Shown piece by piece: positions 42,490 to 50,264 of a stretch of 53,017 nt of DNA; position 1 is the first letter of the stretch, and every line of letters starts with the position of its first letter. The stretch comes from an uncultured Oscillibacter sp. Lineage in GTDB: Bacteria; Bacillota; Clostridia; Oscillospirales; Oscillospiraceae. Under the pieces are notes generated by a model. The model was given only the letters and a program-made list of their open reading frames with translations, was not told where the DNA came from and did not search any database. The position numbers were made by a program, and so were the translations under genes. The DNA lies in NCBI GenBank assembly GCA_910585385.1, contig CAJUDV010000004.1:1-53017 (forward strand), given 5' to 3'.

Positions 42490-44337
42490 TCAGGGTGTCT
42501 GTGTCTCCGGCTCTGCCGGATGGAAGTGATTCCACACTGCCTCCGCCGCGTCCCGGGGCACCGCCTCCGCCAGGGTCTCCACGTCCGCCTCCCGGATGGC
42601 CTTGACGGTGCCGAAGCGTCTGCGCAGGGCCTCCCGCCGCTTGGGCCCCACGCCGGGGATGTTGTCCAGGGCGGAGCGGGTGGCGCTTTTGCTGTGGCTC
42701 TCGCGGTGGAAGGTGATGGCAAAGCGGTGGGTCTCCTCCTGGATCTGCCCGATGAGGGAGAACACCGCCGGGTTGTTCACGATGCCGATCTCCCGGCCCT
42801 CCGGGGTCACCAGGGCCCGGGTGCGGTGGCGTCCGTCCTTCACCATGCCGAAGATGGGCACGGCGACGCCGAAGGTCTCGGCCACGCCCAGGGCCGCCTG
42901 GGCGTGGGTCACGCCGCCGTCGATGAGGAACACGTCCGGCAGGGGGAGAAACTTCTCGTCCCCGTCGGCGGCCCGCTGGAGGCGGCGGCGCAGCACCTCC
43001 CGCATGGAGGCGTAGTCGTCGGGGCGCCCCTCTGCCAGGTCCTTGATGTGGAAGCGGCGGTAGGCGCTCTTCAGCGGCCGGGTGCCGCTGTACACCACCA
43101 TGGAGGCCACGATGTCGCTCTTTCCCGTGTTGGAGATGTCGAAGGACTCCATCCGCTCCGGCGGGGCGGGGAGATTCAGCATCTTTTGCAGCAGCTCCAG
43201 GGTGTGGGCCACCCGCTCCTGGGCGGTGGTGGCCCGCTCCGCCTCCTCGGCGGCGTTGCGCTGGGCCATGGCGCGGAGCTCCGCCTTCTCCCCCCGCTGG
43301 GGGACGTGGACCCAGACCTTGTGGCCCGCCCGTTTGGTCAGGACCTGGGAGAGGTTCTCGCAGTCCTCCTCCGCTCCCTGGGGCAGCAGGATCTCATGGG
43401 GCAGGATGGCCCGGGGAAGGTAGTACTGGGCCGTCAGGGCGGAGAGGATCTCCGTCTCGTCCTCCTCCATGGGGGCGGCGAAGAGCTCCGTCTCCCGGCC
43501 CGCCAGGTTGCCCTCCTCCATGTGGAGCACGGCGTAGCAGCACTTGCCGCTGCCCCGGTAGAGGCCCCAGATGTCCGTGTCGGCGCAGAGGCCGGCGATG
43601 ACCGTCTGCTTTTTCCCCAGGGCCTGAATGGCGTTGATGCGGTCCCGCAGCAGCGCCGCCCGCTCAAACCGCAGGGCCTCCGCCTCCGATTCCATCTCGG
43701 CGGTCATCTCTTTTAAGAGCTGCTTGGCCCGGCCCTCCAGCATCAGGGCCGCCTGGCCGATGCGGCGGCGGTATTCCTCCGCCGGCATTTCGACGCGGCA
43801 GAAGCCGTCGCACCGGCCCATGTGGAAGTTCAGGCAGGGCCGCTCCGCCCCCACGTCCCGGGGAAATTTTCGGCTGCAGGTGGGCAGGCGCAGCGCGGAG
43901 AGCACCGCGTCCAGGGCCTGGCGGGTCTCAAACCGGCCGCCGAAGGGGCCGAAGTACCGGGCCCCGTCGCTGGCCCACTTGTGGGTCATGGTGAAGCGGG
44001 GATAGGAATCCCTGGACAGGCGCACGAAGGGGTAGCCCTTGTCGTCTTTCAGCAGGATGTTGTAGCGGGGCATATGGCGCTTGATGAGGGAGTTCTCCAG
44101 CACCAGGGCCTCGAACTCGCTGGTGACGAAGATGGTGTCAAAGTGGTCCACCTGGGACACCATCTGCCTCGTCTTTGCGGTGTGGGAGGCGCTGTCCTGA
44201 AAGTACTGGCTCACCCGGTTTTTTAATTTTTTGGCCTTGCCCACGTAGATGACCTTGCCGGTTCTGTCCATCATCAGATAGACCCCGGGGGACAGGGGCA
44301 GGGCGTTGGCCTTTTCCTTCAGTTCGTCATGGGTCAC
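42490..44337 (-). CDS. uvrC: Excinuclease ABC subunit C
   Basis: A 615-residue nucleotide excision repair nuclease making both incisions. GIY-YIG N-domain (LSPGVYLMMD, VIYVGKAKKLKNRVSQYF), a Cys-rich region (RPCLNFHMGRCDGFC), UVR helix (around 200-235), RNase H-like domain (FDISNTGKSDIVASMVVYS, LPDVFLIDGG) and C-terminal helix-hairpin-helix (NIPGVGPKRREALRRRFGTVKAIREA). GAGGAGG seven bases upstream selects GTG 44337; a 36-codon extension reads through repeat R4. The uvrB gene begins at 52957. Confidence 0.96.
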   Translation of the reverse strand: MTHDELKEKANALPLSPGVYLMMDRTGKVIYVGKAKKLKNRVSQYFQDSASHTAKTRQMVSQVDHFDTIFVTSEFEALVLENSLIKRHMPRYNILLKDDKGYPFVRLSRDSYPRFTMTHKWASDGARYFGPFGGRFETRQALDAVLSALRLPTCSRKFPRDVGAERPCLNFHMGRCDGFCRVEMPAEEYRRRIGQAALMLEGRAKQLLKEMTAEMESEAEALRFERAALLRDRINAIQALGKKQTVIAGLCADTDIWGLYRGSGKCCYAVLHMEEGNLAGRETELFAAPMEEDETEILSALTAQYYLPRAILPHEILLPQGAEEDCENLSQVLTKRAGHKVWVHVPQRGEKAELRAMAQRNAAEEAERATTAQERVAHTLELLQKMLNLPAPPERMESFDISNTGKSDIVASMVVYSGTRPLKSAYRRFHIKDLAEGRPDDYASMREVLRRRLQRAADGDEKFLPLPDVFLIDGGVTHAQAALGVAETFGVAVPIFGMVKDGRHRTRALVTPEGREIGIVNNPAVFSLIGQIQEETHRFAITFHRESHSKSATRSALDNIPGVGPKRREALRRRFGTVKAIREADVETLAEAVPRDAAEAVWNHFHPAEPETQTP

Positions 44338-44354
44338 AGGTGTTCCTCCTCTTA

Positions 44355-44515
44355 GAGTCTGTTTTAAAACCGGGGGAATGCCGGATTGGAGCAGATTTTT
44401 CTGTCGGGCAAGGCGATTTGACGCGGGAATCCTGGCGGATTTCAAGTCAAATCAACGCAGCCCCGGCGGAAAAAGGCGCCCCAAGACGGCGTTTTGACGG
44501 TTTTAAAACAGACTC
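44355..44515. repeat. Dispersed repeat copy R4 (161 bp) with 18-bp perfect terminal inverted repeats
   Basis: Ends GAGTCTGTTTTAAAACCG and its exact complement (44355-44372 and 44498-44515). Internal blocks parallel R1/R3: AAGGCGATTTGACGC, ATCAACGCAG, GGCGGAAAAAGG and GGCGTTTTGAC. The centre forms GATTTGA/TCAAATC. It is a divergent family member placed three bases before the uvrC ribosome binding site. Confidence 0.85.
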
Positions 44516-44525
44516 AAGGATGCGG

Positions 44526-44864
44526 TTAGACGCCCCACAGGTTCCGCAGGACGCCCCAGGCCAGCAGTACCGCCGTCAGGGTCCAGGCCAGCGTCCCGGC
44601 GCGCCGGGGCCGGCGCCGCTGGATCCACAGCACTGCCGGAATCCAGGGCGCCGTCAGCACCAGCCCCCAGTTGTACCCGGGGACAAAGCGCCCGTGGAGC
44701 AGCTCCAGGCACAGGTCGGTGACGCCGCAGCCGGGACAGCGCAGTCCCGTGAAGCGCCGGAAGAGGCAGGGAACGCGGAGTCCCAGAGGGATCAGCACAT
44801 AGCCATAGAGAAGGCCGGCGCAGAGCAAGCCCGCGCCGGCCAGGAGTGTTTTACGCCGCCGCAT
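44526..44864 (-). CDS. DUF2752 membrane protein
   Basis: A 112-residue protein with three hydrophobic segments. The DUF2752 signature is complete: LRVPCLFRRFTGLRCPGCGV with two Cys around the CPGCG, then LLHGRFVPGYNWG. The family's function is unknown. Its ATG lies within the last codons of the DUF4234 gene (14-bp overlap), showing translational coupling. It ends 10 bp before repeat R4. Confidence 0.87.
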   Translation of the reverse strand: MRRRKTLLAGAGLLCAGLLYGYVLIPLGLRVPCLFRRFTGLRCPGCGVTDLCLELLHGRFVPGYNWGLVLTAPWIPAVLWIQRRRPRRAGTLAWTLTAVLLAWGVLRNLWGV

Positions 44865-45201
44865 ACTCGTTGATCTCGGACTGCAGCAGGGCGAAGGAGA
44901 TGATGCTGAATCCGAGGACGGCCAGCAGCAGATAGAGAATGCCCAGGTGCCCCGGCATCTGGCCCTGGTTTACCCGCTGGCGGTCCAGGTCGTCCCCGGC
45001 GCGGTAGATCCAGTAGAGACCGTAGATATTGCAGGTAACGATGGTCAGCACCAGCACCAGCCCGCCGGAGGGGGCGCTGGGGCGGGCTGTCACCAGATTC
45101 ACATCCTCGGCCATGCAGTACAGCCAGTACAGGCCGTAGATCCCACAGGTGACGATGGACAGCACAATGCAAAGGCCCACGCTCTTTCTTTGAATGGACA
45201 T
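44851..45201 (-). CDS. DUF4234 membrane protein
   Basis: A 116-residue protein with three hydrophobic segments, two being internal repeats: SIVTCGIYGLYWLY and TIVTCNIYGLYWIYR, the DUF4234 motif. GGGAGAG selects ATG 45201 over several upstream starts. It is coupled to the DUF2752 gene; this pairing is frequent in gut Firmicutes and suggests a shared, unknown membrane function. Confidence 0.87.
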   Translation of the reverse strand: MSIQRKSVGLCIVLSIVTCGIYGLYWLYCMAEDVNLVTARPSAPSGGLVLVLTIVTCNIYGLYWIYRAGDDLDRQRVNQGQMPGHLGILYLLLAVLGFSIISFALLQSEINEYAAA

Positions 45202-45235
45202 AGACGATCTCTCCCTCATAACAGTATCTCCGTGC

Positions 45236-45264
45236 AGTATAGCACAGATTTCCTTTGGGCGCAA
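45236..45264 (-). promoter_or_regulatory. Promoter of DUF4234-DUF2752
   Basis: Minus strand TTGCGC (45259-45264), 17-bp spacer, TATACT (45236-45241). The -35 overlaps the T-tract of the ptsH terminator. Confidence 0.65.
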
Positions 45265-45291
45265 CAGAAAAGACGGCTTCCGCAGAAGCCG
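45264..45291 (-). terminator. Terminator of ptsH
   Basis: Stem CGGCTTC/GAAGCCG (45285-45291 with 45274-45280) with a 4-nt loop, followed by TCTTTTCTGTT on the minus strand. Confidence 0.85.
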
Positions 45292-45315
45292 CCCTGTCAA
45301 GCGCATGATCCGTGA

Positions 45316-45579
45316 TTACTCGCCGAAGTTGTCGTTGACCAGCTCCACCAAAGCGCCCACGGCCTCTTTCTCATCAGCGCCGTCGGCAATCAGGGTAACA
45401 GTAGTGCCCTTCACGATGCCCAGGGACAAAACGCCCAGCAGGCTCTTGGCGTTGACGCGGCGGTCCTCTTTCTCCACCCAGATGCCGCTTTTGAACTCGT
45501 TGGCCTTCTGGATAAAGAAGGTGGCGGGACGGGCGTGCAGCCCTACTTCGTTATTAACAGTGATTTCCTGCGTATACAT
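45316..45579 (-). CDS. ptsH: Phosphocarrier protein HPr
   Basis: An 87-residue HPr with His15 in VGLHARPATFF (site of PEP-dependent phosphorylation by enzyme I) and Ser46 in NAKSLLGVLSLG (site of HPr kinase regulation, typical of Firmicutes). Both are intact, in contrast to the HPr-like gene at 6945-7166. AAAGGAGAGC precedes ATG 45579. It has its own promoter and terminator; ptsI is not adjacent. Confidence 0.96.
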   Translation of the reverse strand: MYTQEITVNNEVGLHARPATFFIQKANEFKSGIWVEKEDRRVNAKSLLGVLSLGIVKGTTVTLIADGADEKEAVGALVELVNDNFGE

Positions 45580-45643
45580 AATTACAGCTCTCCTTTTCTA
45601 TACCAAGTTCAAGTCAGACTGCGTCAAGTTAATTTCTGTTACC

Positions 45644-45672
45644 ATCATAACCGCTTTTTCCCATCTCGTCAA
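45644..45672 (-). promoter_or_regulatory. Promoter of ptsH
   Basis: Minus strand TTGACG (45667-45672), 17-bp spacer, TATGAT (45644-45649), giving a ~70-nt leader. Beyond it, 45680-45970 is AT-rich with a GC-rich inverted repeat at about 45786-45815, otherwise nothing recognised. Confidence 0.8.
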
Positions 45673-45983
45673 CGGTATTTTTCACAAACATTTGAGGAAA
45701 TCTTCTTTTTGTAAAAATCCTTTTTAGTAGTTTACACCATTTTCGTTCCGTTCTATACCGAGAAACATCTTTTTTTGTGAAAAACGCCGTTTTCCGGCGG
45801 CGGAGCCGCCCTGCGGAGCCGGACCCGCTGGCAAGGACCGGCGCGCTTTTCAAAAACTGCCGGAATTTTTTGAGGGCTTCCGGGGACAATACCGTTGGCT
45901 GACGCGGCTGGTTATCCGCCGCTGCGGCCGATGCGGGTCCCTTGGGTATCGCGCACACTACCCGCGCGAAGGAGGACCCCAAG

Positions 45984-46355
45984 TTGAAAAGAAGTCTTGC
46001 GCTTTTGCTGACCTCTCTGCTGCTGGTGTTTTCCCTGGCGGCCTGCGGCAGGGACCAGCAGCCCGGAGACGTTGACGACAACGGCGTCTCCGATGGTTCT
46101 GTGACCGGCGATGTCAATAACGGCGGCCTCACCGGCGGCTATGACGACGGCTCCGTAACCGGAGGCGTTAACGACGGCAATGGCGGCGGCATGATGGACG
46201 GCGCTATGGACACCATGGACGGCGTGGGCGACGCGGCCCGCAATGCCGTTCGGGACGCCGGAGACGCCCTGACCGGAAGCACCACCGGCTACACCAAAAA
46301 TCACATGGACGGCTACACCTACGACCAGATGGTTCGAAACGGCCGCGTTTTTTAA
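45984..46355 (+). CDS. Small Gly/Asp-rich lipoprotein
   Basis: A 123-residue predicted lipoprotein; signal peptide (MKRSLALLLTSLLLVFSLAA) ending in a lipobox LAAC at Cys21. The mature part has short Gly-Asp-Gly-rich quasi-repeats (DGSVTGDVNNGGLTGGYDD, DGSVTGGVNDGNGG), then an amphipathic DAARNAVRDAGDAL and aromatic C-terminus. GGAGGACCCCAAG positions TTG 45984 as start. Its composition suggests a flexible surface protein; function unknown. A strong terminator follows. Confidence 0.8.
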   Translation: MKRSLALLLTSLLLVFSLAACGRDQQPGDVDDNGVSDGSVTGDVNNGGLTGGYDDGSVTGGVNDGNGGGMMDGAMDTMDGVGDAARNAVRDAGDALTGSTTGYTKNHMDGYTYDQMVRNGRVF

Positions 46356-46390
46356 CGCCGCCGTATGAATGCCCTGGTCCGGCGAGCCGG

Positions 46391-46430
46391 CGCCCCAAAG
46401 CGGTTTCTGCTTTGGGGCGTTGTTTTTTTA
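46391..46430 (+). terminator. Terminator after small lipoprotein gene
   Basis: 11-bp perfect stem (46391-46401 with 46409-46419), 7-nt loop, TTGTTTTTTT. Confidence 0.94.
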
Positions 46431-46533
46431 CCGTCCTTTTACTTCCCTTTTTCCGGAAACTCCTGTATAATGACTCGGCAGATACCGGGGCCGCCCCCTG
46501 CCGGGAGGCCCTGCGGAAAGGACGGCAAAAGCC

Positions 46534-47226
46534 ATGAGCCAGGAGTTCTCCATGCGGGCAATCGCCCGCGTTCACAGCGACTTTCCCTCCAAATTCGGCG
46601 TGCCCAGGCAGAGCGGCCTGGTGGAGGACCTGACGTCCACCCTGGTCTTTGAGCCGGAGTTCCGCAGCGAGGACGCGCTGCGGGGCCTGGAGGGCTTCTC
46701 CCACCTGTGGCTGGTGTGGGTGTTCCACCAGGCGGCCCAGCGGGACTGGTCCCCCACGGTGCGTCCGCCCCGGCTGGGGGGCAACGCCCGGATGGGGGTG
46801 TTCGCCACCCGCTCCCCCTTCCGGCCCAACCCCATCGCCCTCTCCGCGGTCCGGCTGGACGGGGTGGAGCGCACGGAGGCGTGGGGCACGGTGCTGCGCC
46901 TCCGGGGCGCGGACCTGGTGGACGGCACCCCGGTGCTGGACGTCAAGCCCTACCTCCCCTACGCCGACTGCGTTCCGGACGCCCTGGGGGGCTTCGCCGC
47001 CGCGCCCGCCGCCCCGGCGCTGGCGGTGGATATTCCCCCGGACCTGCTGGAGCGCGTCCCGCCTGAGCGCCGGAGGGCTCTCCTGGGCGTGCTGGCCCAG
47101 GACCCCCGTCCCCGCTACCAGAAGGACCCGGACCGGGTCTATGGCTTCGGCTTTGCGGGACTGGAAGTGCGCTTTTCTGTGGCGGATGGGGTGCTGACGG
47201 TCTGGGAAATCATGGAAGACTTGTGA
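46534..47226 (+). CDS. trmO: tRNA (N6-threonylcarbamoyladenosine(37)-N6)-methyltransferase TrmO
   Basis: A 230-residue TsaA/UPF0066-type beta-barrel SAM-dependent methyltransferase acting on t6A37 of ACY-decoding tRNAs. Signature blocks: GLEGFSHLWLVWVFH, MGVFATRSPFRPNPIALS, LRGADLVDGTPVLDVKPYLPYAD. The C-terminal part (YGFGFAGLEVRFSV) is the second domain. The tRNA role follows characterised homologues. A TATAAT at 46467-46472 upstream lacks a clear -35. It is the third gene for position-37 modification in the window, with miaB and miaA. Confidence 0.93.
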   Translation: MSQEFSMRAIARVHSDFPSKFGVPRQSGLVEDLTSTLVFEPEFRSEDALRGLEGFSHLWLVWVFHQAAQRDWSPTVRPPRLGGNARMGVFATRSPFRPNPIALSAVRLDGVERTEAWGTVLRLRGADLVDGTPVLDVKPYLPYADCVPDALGGFAAAPAAPALAVDIPPDLLERVPPERRRALLGVLAQDPRPRYQKDPDRVYGFGFAGLEVRFSVADGVLTVWEIMEDL

Positions 47227-47276
47227 CCTGCCGGAAATCCCGCGGGAGGCGGGGCGCTTTTCGTGCAGATTGTCAC

Positions 47277-47304
47277 TTGAAAATCCGGCGAAAAACGCTA
47301 TGAT
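47277..47304 (+). promoter_or_regulatory. Promoter of CPA2 antiporter
   Basis: TTGAAA (47277-47282), 16-bp spacer, TATGAT (47299-47304). Confidence 0.7.
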
Positions 47305-47371
47305 ATGGTTACGATTGTGAGTTTAAACGTTTGCGCAGGGCCTGAACCCTGCGGAGCAAAGGAGCGTTCCT

Positions 47372-48670
47372 ATGTCTTATCACTATCTGCTGGACCTGGC
47401 GCTGATTCTGCTGAGCACCAAATTCCTGGGGATTATCACCGGTAAATTTCAGATGCCCAGGGTGGTGGGCTCCCTGCTGGCGGGCCTGGTGCTGGGCCCC
47501 GCCATGCTGAACGTGCTGTCGGAGACGGCCTTTCTCTCCCAGCTCAGCGAGATGGGGGTTATCGTCATCCTCTTTACCGCCGGCATGGGCACGGACCTGC
47601 GGGAGCTGCGCAGCGCCGGGAAATCCGGCTTTTTCGTGGCCCTGTGCGGCGTGGCGGTGCCCATGGTCATGGGCACGGGATTCGGGTACCTGGCGGGGCG
47701 GGCCGGCTGGCTGCCGGGGAACACCCTGCTGGAAAACGTGTTTCTGGGCACGGTTCTCACCGCCACCTCCGTCAGCATTACCGTGGAGACCCTGCGGGAG
47801 CTGGGCCGTCTGGACACCAAGGTGGGCAGCACCATTCTGGCCGCCGCCCTCATCGACGATGTGCTGGGCCTCATCGCCCTGACCGTGGTGGCCAGCCTGG
47901 CGGGAGAGGGGAGCGGACTTGCGCTGGTGCTGGTGAAGATCGTGCTGTTTTTCGCCTTCGCTATTGCCGCCTCCTTCCTGGCCATCCGGGTCTTTCTCTG
48001 GATGATTTCCCACGCCAAGGGAAAGAACCTCCGCCGTTACCCGGTGTTCGCCTTCGTGATCTGCCTGCTGCTGTCCTACTGCGCCGAGGAATTTTTCGGC
48101 GTGGCGGACATTATCGGCGCCTTTGTGGCGGGACTCATTGTGGCCTCCACACCCAAGGCCAAGTACATCCAGTCCAAGTTTGAGCCCCTGAGCTATCTGC
48201 TGCTGACGCCGGTGTTTTTCGCCGGCATCGGCGTCAAGGTGGAGCTGCCCTCCCTGAACGGGCAGCTGGCGGTTTTCGCGCTGCTGCTGCTGGCCACGGC
48301 CATTTTGTCCAAGGTCATCGGCTGCGGCCTGGGGGCCCGGCTGTGCGGCTTCCGGGGGATGGAGTGCGCCCAGGTGGGCGCGGGCATGGCCTGCCGCGGC
48401 GAGGTGGCGCTGATCGTGGCCAACCGGGGCCTCAGCATGGGGGTCATGAGCCAGGCCATGATGACGCCCATCATCATCACCGTGGTGGGCTGCGCGGTGC
48501 TGACGCCCGTTTTGCTGAAGCTGGTCTTCCGGGGCCAGCCGGAGTCCGTCCCCCACGAGAACAGCCTGATGGACGGCTACCGGGCCATGGAGCGGATGGA
48601 CCAGATGTCCGCCCAGCTGCTGAACCGGGAGGGGCAGACGGCGGGGCCTGCCGCCGAAAAAGGGGATTGA
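47372..48670 (+). CDS. CPA2-family cation:proton antiporter
   Basis: A 432-residue membrane protein of the Kef/NhaA-like CPA2 group with about twelve hydrophobic segments. Features: VVGSLLAGLVLGPAML, VILFTAGMGTD, TATSVSITVETLRELGRLDTK, and AALIDDVLG with the double Asp typical of electrogenic antiporters, plus CRGEVALIVANRG. No TrkA-N domain follows, so it is a short type. Na+ or K+/H+ exchange is inferred. AAAGGAGCG supports ATG 47372. Confidence 0.92.
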   Translation: MSYHYLLDLALILLSTKFLGIITGKFQMPRVVGSLLAGLVLGPAMLNVLSETAFLSQLSEMGVIVILFTAGMGTDLRELRSAGKSGFFVALCGVAVPMVMGTGFGYLAGRAGWLPGNTLLENVFLGTVLTATSVSITVETLRELGRLDTKVGSTILAAALIDDVLGLIALTVVASLAGEGSGLALVLVKIVLFFAFAIAASFLAIRVFLWMISHAKGKNLRRYPVFAFVICLLLSYCAEEFFGVADIIGAFVAGLIVASTPKAKYIQSKFEPLSYLLLTPVFFAGIGVKVELPSLNGQLAVFALLLLATAILSKVIGCGLGARLCGFRGMECAQVGAGMACRGEVALIVANRGLSMGVMSQAMMTPIIITVVGCAVLTPVLLKLVFRGQPESVPHENSLMDGYRAMERMDQMSAQLLNREGQTAGPAAEKGD

Positions 48671-48710
48671 TTTTTCCCCGGAGTCCGTGTACCATAGAAT
48701 ACGCGCAAAA

Positions 48711-48755
48711 ACGCGCGCCGGAGAGCCCGGGACAGACGCCCGGCTCCCCGGCGCG
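48711..48755 (+). promoter_or_regulatory. GC-rich hairpin in leader of MATE gene
   Basis: A strong, slightly imperfect stem (CGCGCCGG..GAGCC..GGG with CCCGGCTC..CCGGCGCG, about 48711-48728 with 48739-48755) without a T-tract, 40 bp before the start. It may be a leader structure; TAGAAT at 48696-48701 could be a -10. Confidence 0.4.
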
Positions 48756-48794
48756 TTCGCTGTGCCGGCATTGGATACAGGAGGAGGACAGTCT

Positions 48795-50171
48795 GTGGGA
48801 CAGAGAGATTTGACAAAGGGCGCGGTGTTCCCCACCATGTGCGTCTTCGCGCTGCCTATGATTCTGGGGAATCTGCTGCAACAGTGTTACAACATCGTGG
48901 ACAGCTGGGTGGTGGGCCGTTACGTCAGCTCCGCCGCCCTGGGCGCGGTGGGCTCCGCCTTTGCCCTGATGACCTTTTTGACCTCGGTGCTGCTGGGGCT
49001 GTGCATGGGCAGCGGAGTGGTGTTCTCCCTGTGCTTCGGCACCCGGGACGAGCCGCGGCTGGAGGACGGCCTGCGGGCCTCCTGCGTGCTGACGGCGGCG
49101 GTCACGGCCCTCCTCACCGCCGTCTCGCTCCTGGGGGTGGACGCCATTGTGGTTTGGATGAACATCCCGGCGGAGATCACGGAGATGACCCGGGATTACC
49201 TGGTCCTGGTGTTCTGGGGGATTCCGGCCATCGCCCTGTACAACTTCTTCGCCGCCTATCTGAAGGCCCTGGGCAACTCCGTGGTGCCCCTGGCGTTTCT
49301 GGGCGTCTCCACCGGGCTGAACATCGCCCTTGACCTGCTGCTGGTGGCGGTCTATCCCTTTGGGGCCTCCGGAGCCGCCGCCGCCACCGTCATCGCCCAG
49401 TATGTCTCGGGTCTTGGCATCGGCCTCTACACCCTCGCCCGGGACCGGCGGCTGCGGCAGTCCCTCCGGCGCTTCCGGATCAGGGCCGCCAGCCTGCGGG
49501 AGATCGCCAGCTACTCGCTGCTCACCTGTATGCAGCAGTCCGTTATGAACCTGGGGATCTTGATGGTGCAGGGGCTGGTGAACAGCTTCGGCACCGGGGT
49601 CATGGCGGCCTTTGCCGCCGGCGTAAAGATCGACGCCTTCGCCTATATGCCGGTGCAGGAGTACGGAAACGCCTTCTCCACCTTCATCGCCCAGAACATG
49701 GGGGCCAGACAGCCGGAGCGCATCCGGCGGGGCGTCCGCTGCGGTGTGCTGACCGTGGTGAGCTACTGCGCCGCCGTGTCGCTGATTCTGTGGTTTTTGG
49801 CAAGGCCGCTGATTTTCATCTTCATCGACCCGGGTGAGACCGCCGTGGTGGCGGAGGGCGTCCGGTATCTCCACACCGTGGGGCCCTTCTACTGCGGCAT
49901 CGGCTGCCTGTTCCTGCTCTACGGGCTGTACCGGGCCCTGGGCCGGCCCGCCGTCTCCCTGGTGCTGACGGTGATCTCCCTGGGTACCCGGGTGGCCCTG
50001 TCCTACGCCCTGGCCCCCCTTCCGGAGATCGGCGTGGCGGGGATCTGGTGGTCCATTCCCATCGGCTGGGCCCTGGCGGACCTCACCGGATTTTTGATCT
50101 ATCTCAAAAACAGAGAGCGCCTGATGCCCCCTATGGGGCGGGAGGAGCGGCCGGAGCCGCCCCGGGCCTAG
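48795..50171 (+). CDS. MATE-family multidrug/toxin efflux protein
   Basis: A 458-residue MATE transporter with twelve hydrophobic segments in two six-helix halves. Signatures include MILGNLLQQCYNIVDSWVVGRYVSS-like helix 1, VLLGLCMGSGVVFS, GNSVVPLAFLGVSTGLNIALD and AYMPVQEYGNAFSTFIAQNMGA. It probably exports drugs or metabolites by Na+ or H+ antiport; substrate unknown. AGGAGGA before GTG 48795 defines the start. The C-terminal tail (REERPEPPRA) is hydrophilic. Confidence 0.94.
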   Translation: MGQRDLTKGAVFPTMCVFALPMILGNLLQQCYNIVDSWVVGRYVSSAALGAVGSAFALMTFLTSVLLGLCMGSGVVFSLCFGTRDEPRLEDGLRASCVLTAAVTALLTAVSLLGVDAIVVWMNIPAEITEMTRDYLVLVFWGIPAIALYNFFAAYLKALGNSVVPLAFLGVSTGLNIALDLLLVAVYPFGASGAAAATVIAQYVSGLGIGLYTLARDRRLRQSLRRFRIRAASLREIASYSLLTCMQQSVMNLGILMVQGLVNSFGTGVMAAFAAGVKIDAFAYMPVQEYGNAFSTFIAQNMGARQPERIRRGVRCGVLTVVSYCAAVSLILWFLARPLIFIFIDPGETAVVAEGVRYLHTVGPFYCGIGCLFLLYGLYRALGRPAVSLVLTVISLGTRVALSYALAPLPEIGVAGIWWSIPIGWALADLTGFLIYLKNRERLMPPMGREERPEPPRA

Positions 50172-50176
50172 AAGCA

Positions 50177-50213
50177 AAAGAGGAAGGCGCCGTAAGGCGT
50201 CTTCCTCTTTGTG
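50177..50213. terminator. Bidirectional terminator between MATE gene and mgtE
   Basis: 15-bp stem with one wobble (50177-50191 with 50196-50210), 4-nt loop. Confidence 0.85.
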
Positions 50214-50264
50214 ATTGCGGCCAAAGCGGCGGGGCGGCCGCCGCCCTGCCCGGCTCCGGGCCTC

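Noticed and set aside
47309..50177. Long antisense frames (509 and 566 codons) over the antiporter and MATE genes
   Set aside because: Hydrophilic His/Gln/Gly-rich mirror translations of membrane proteins, typical shadows.
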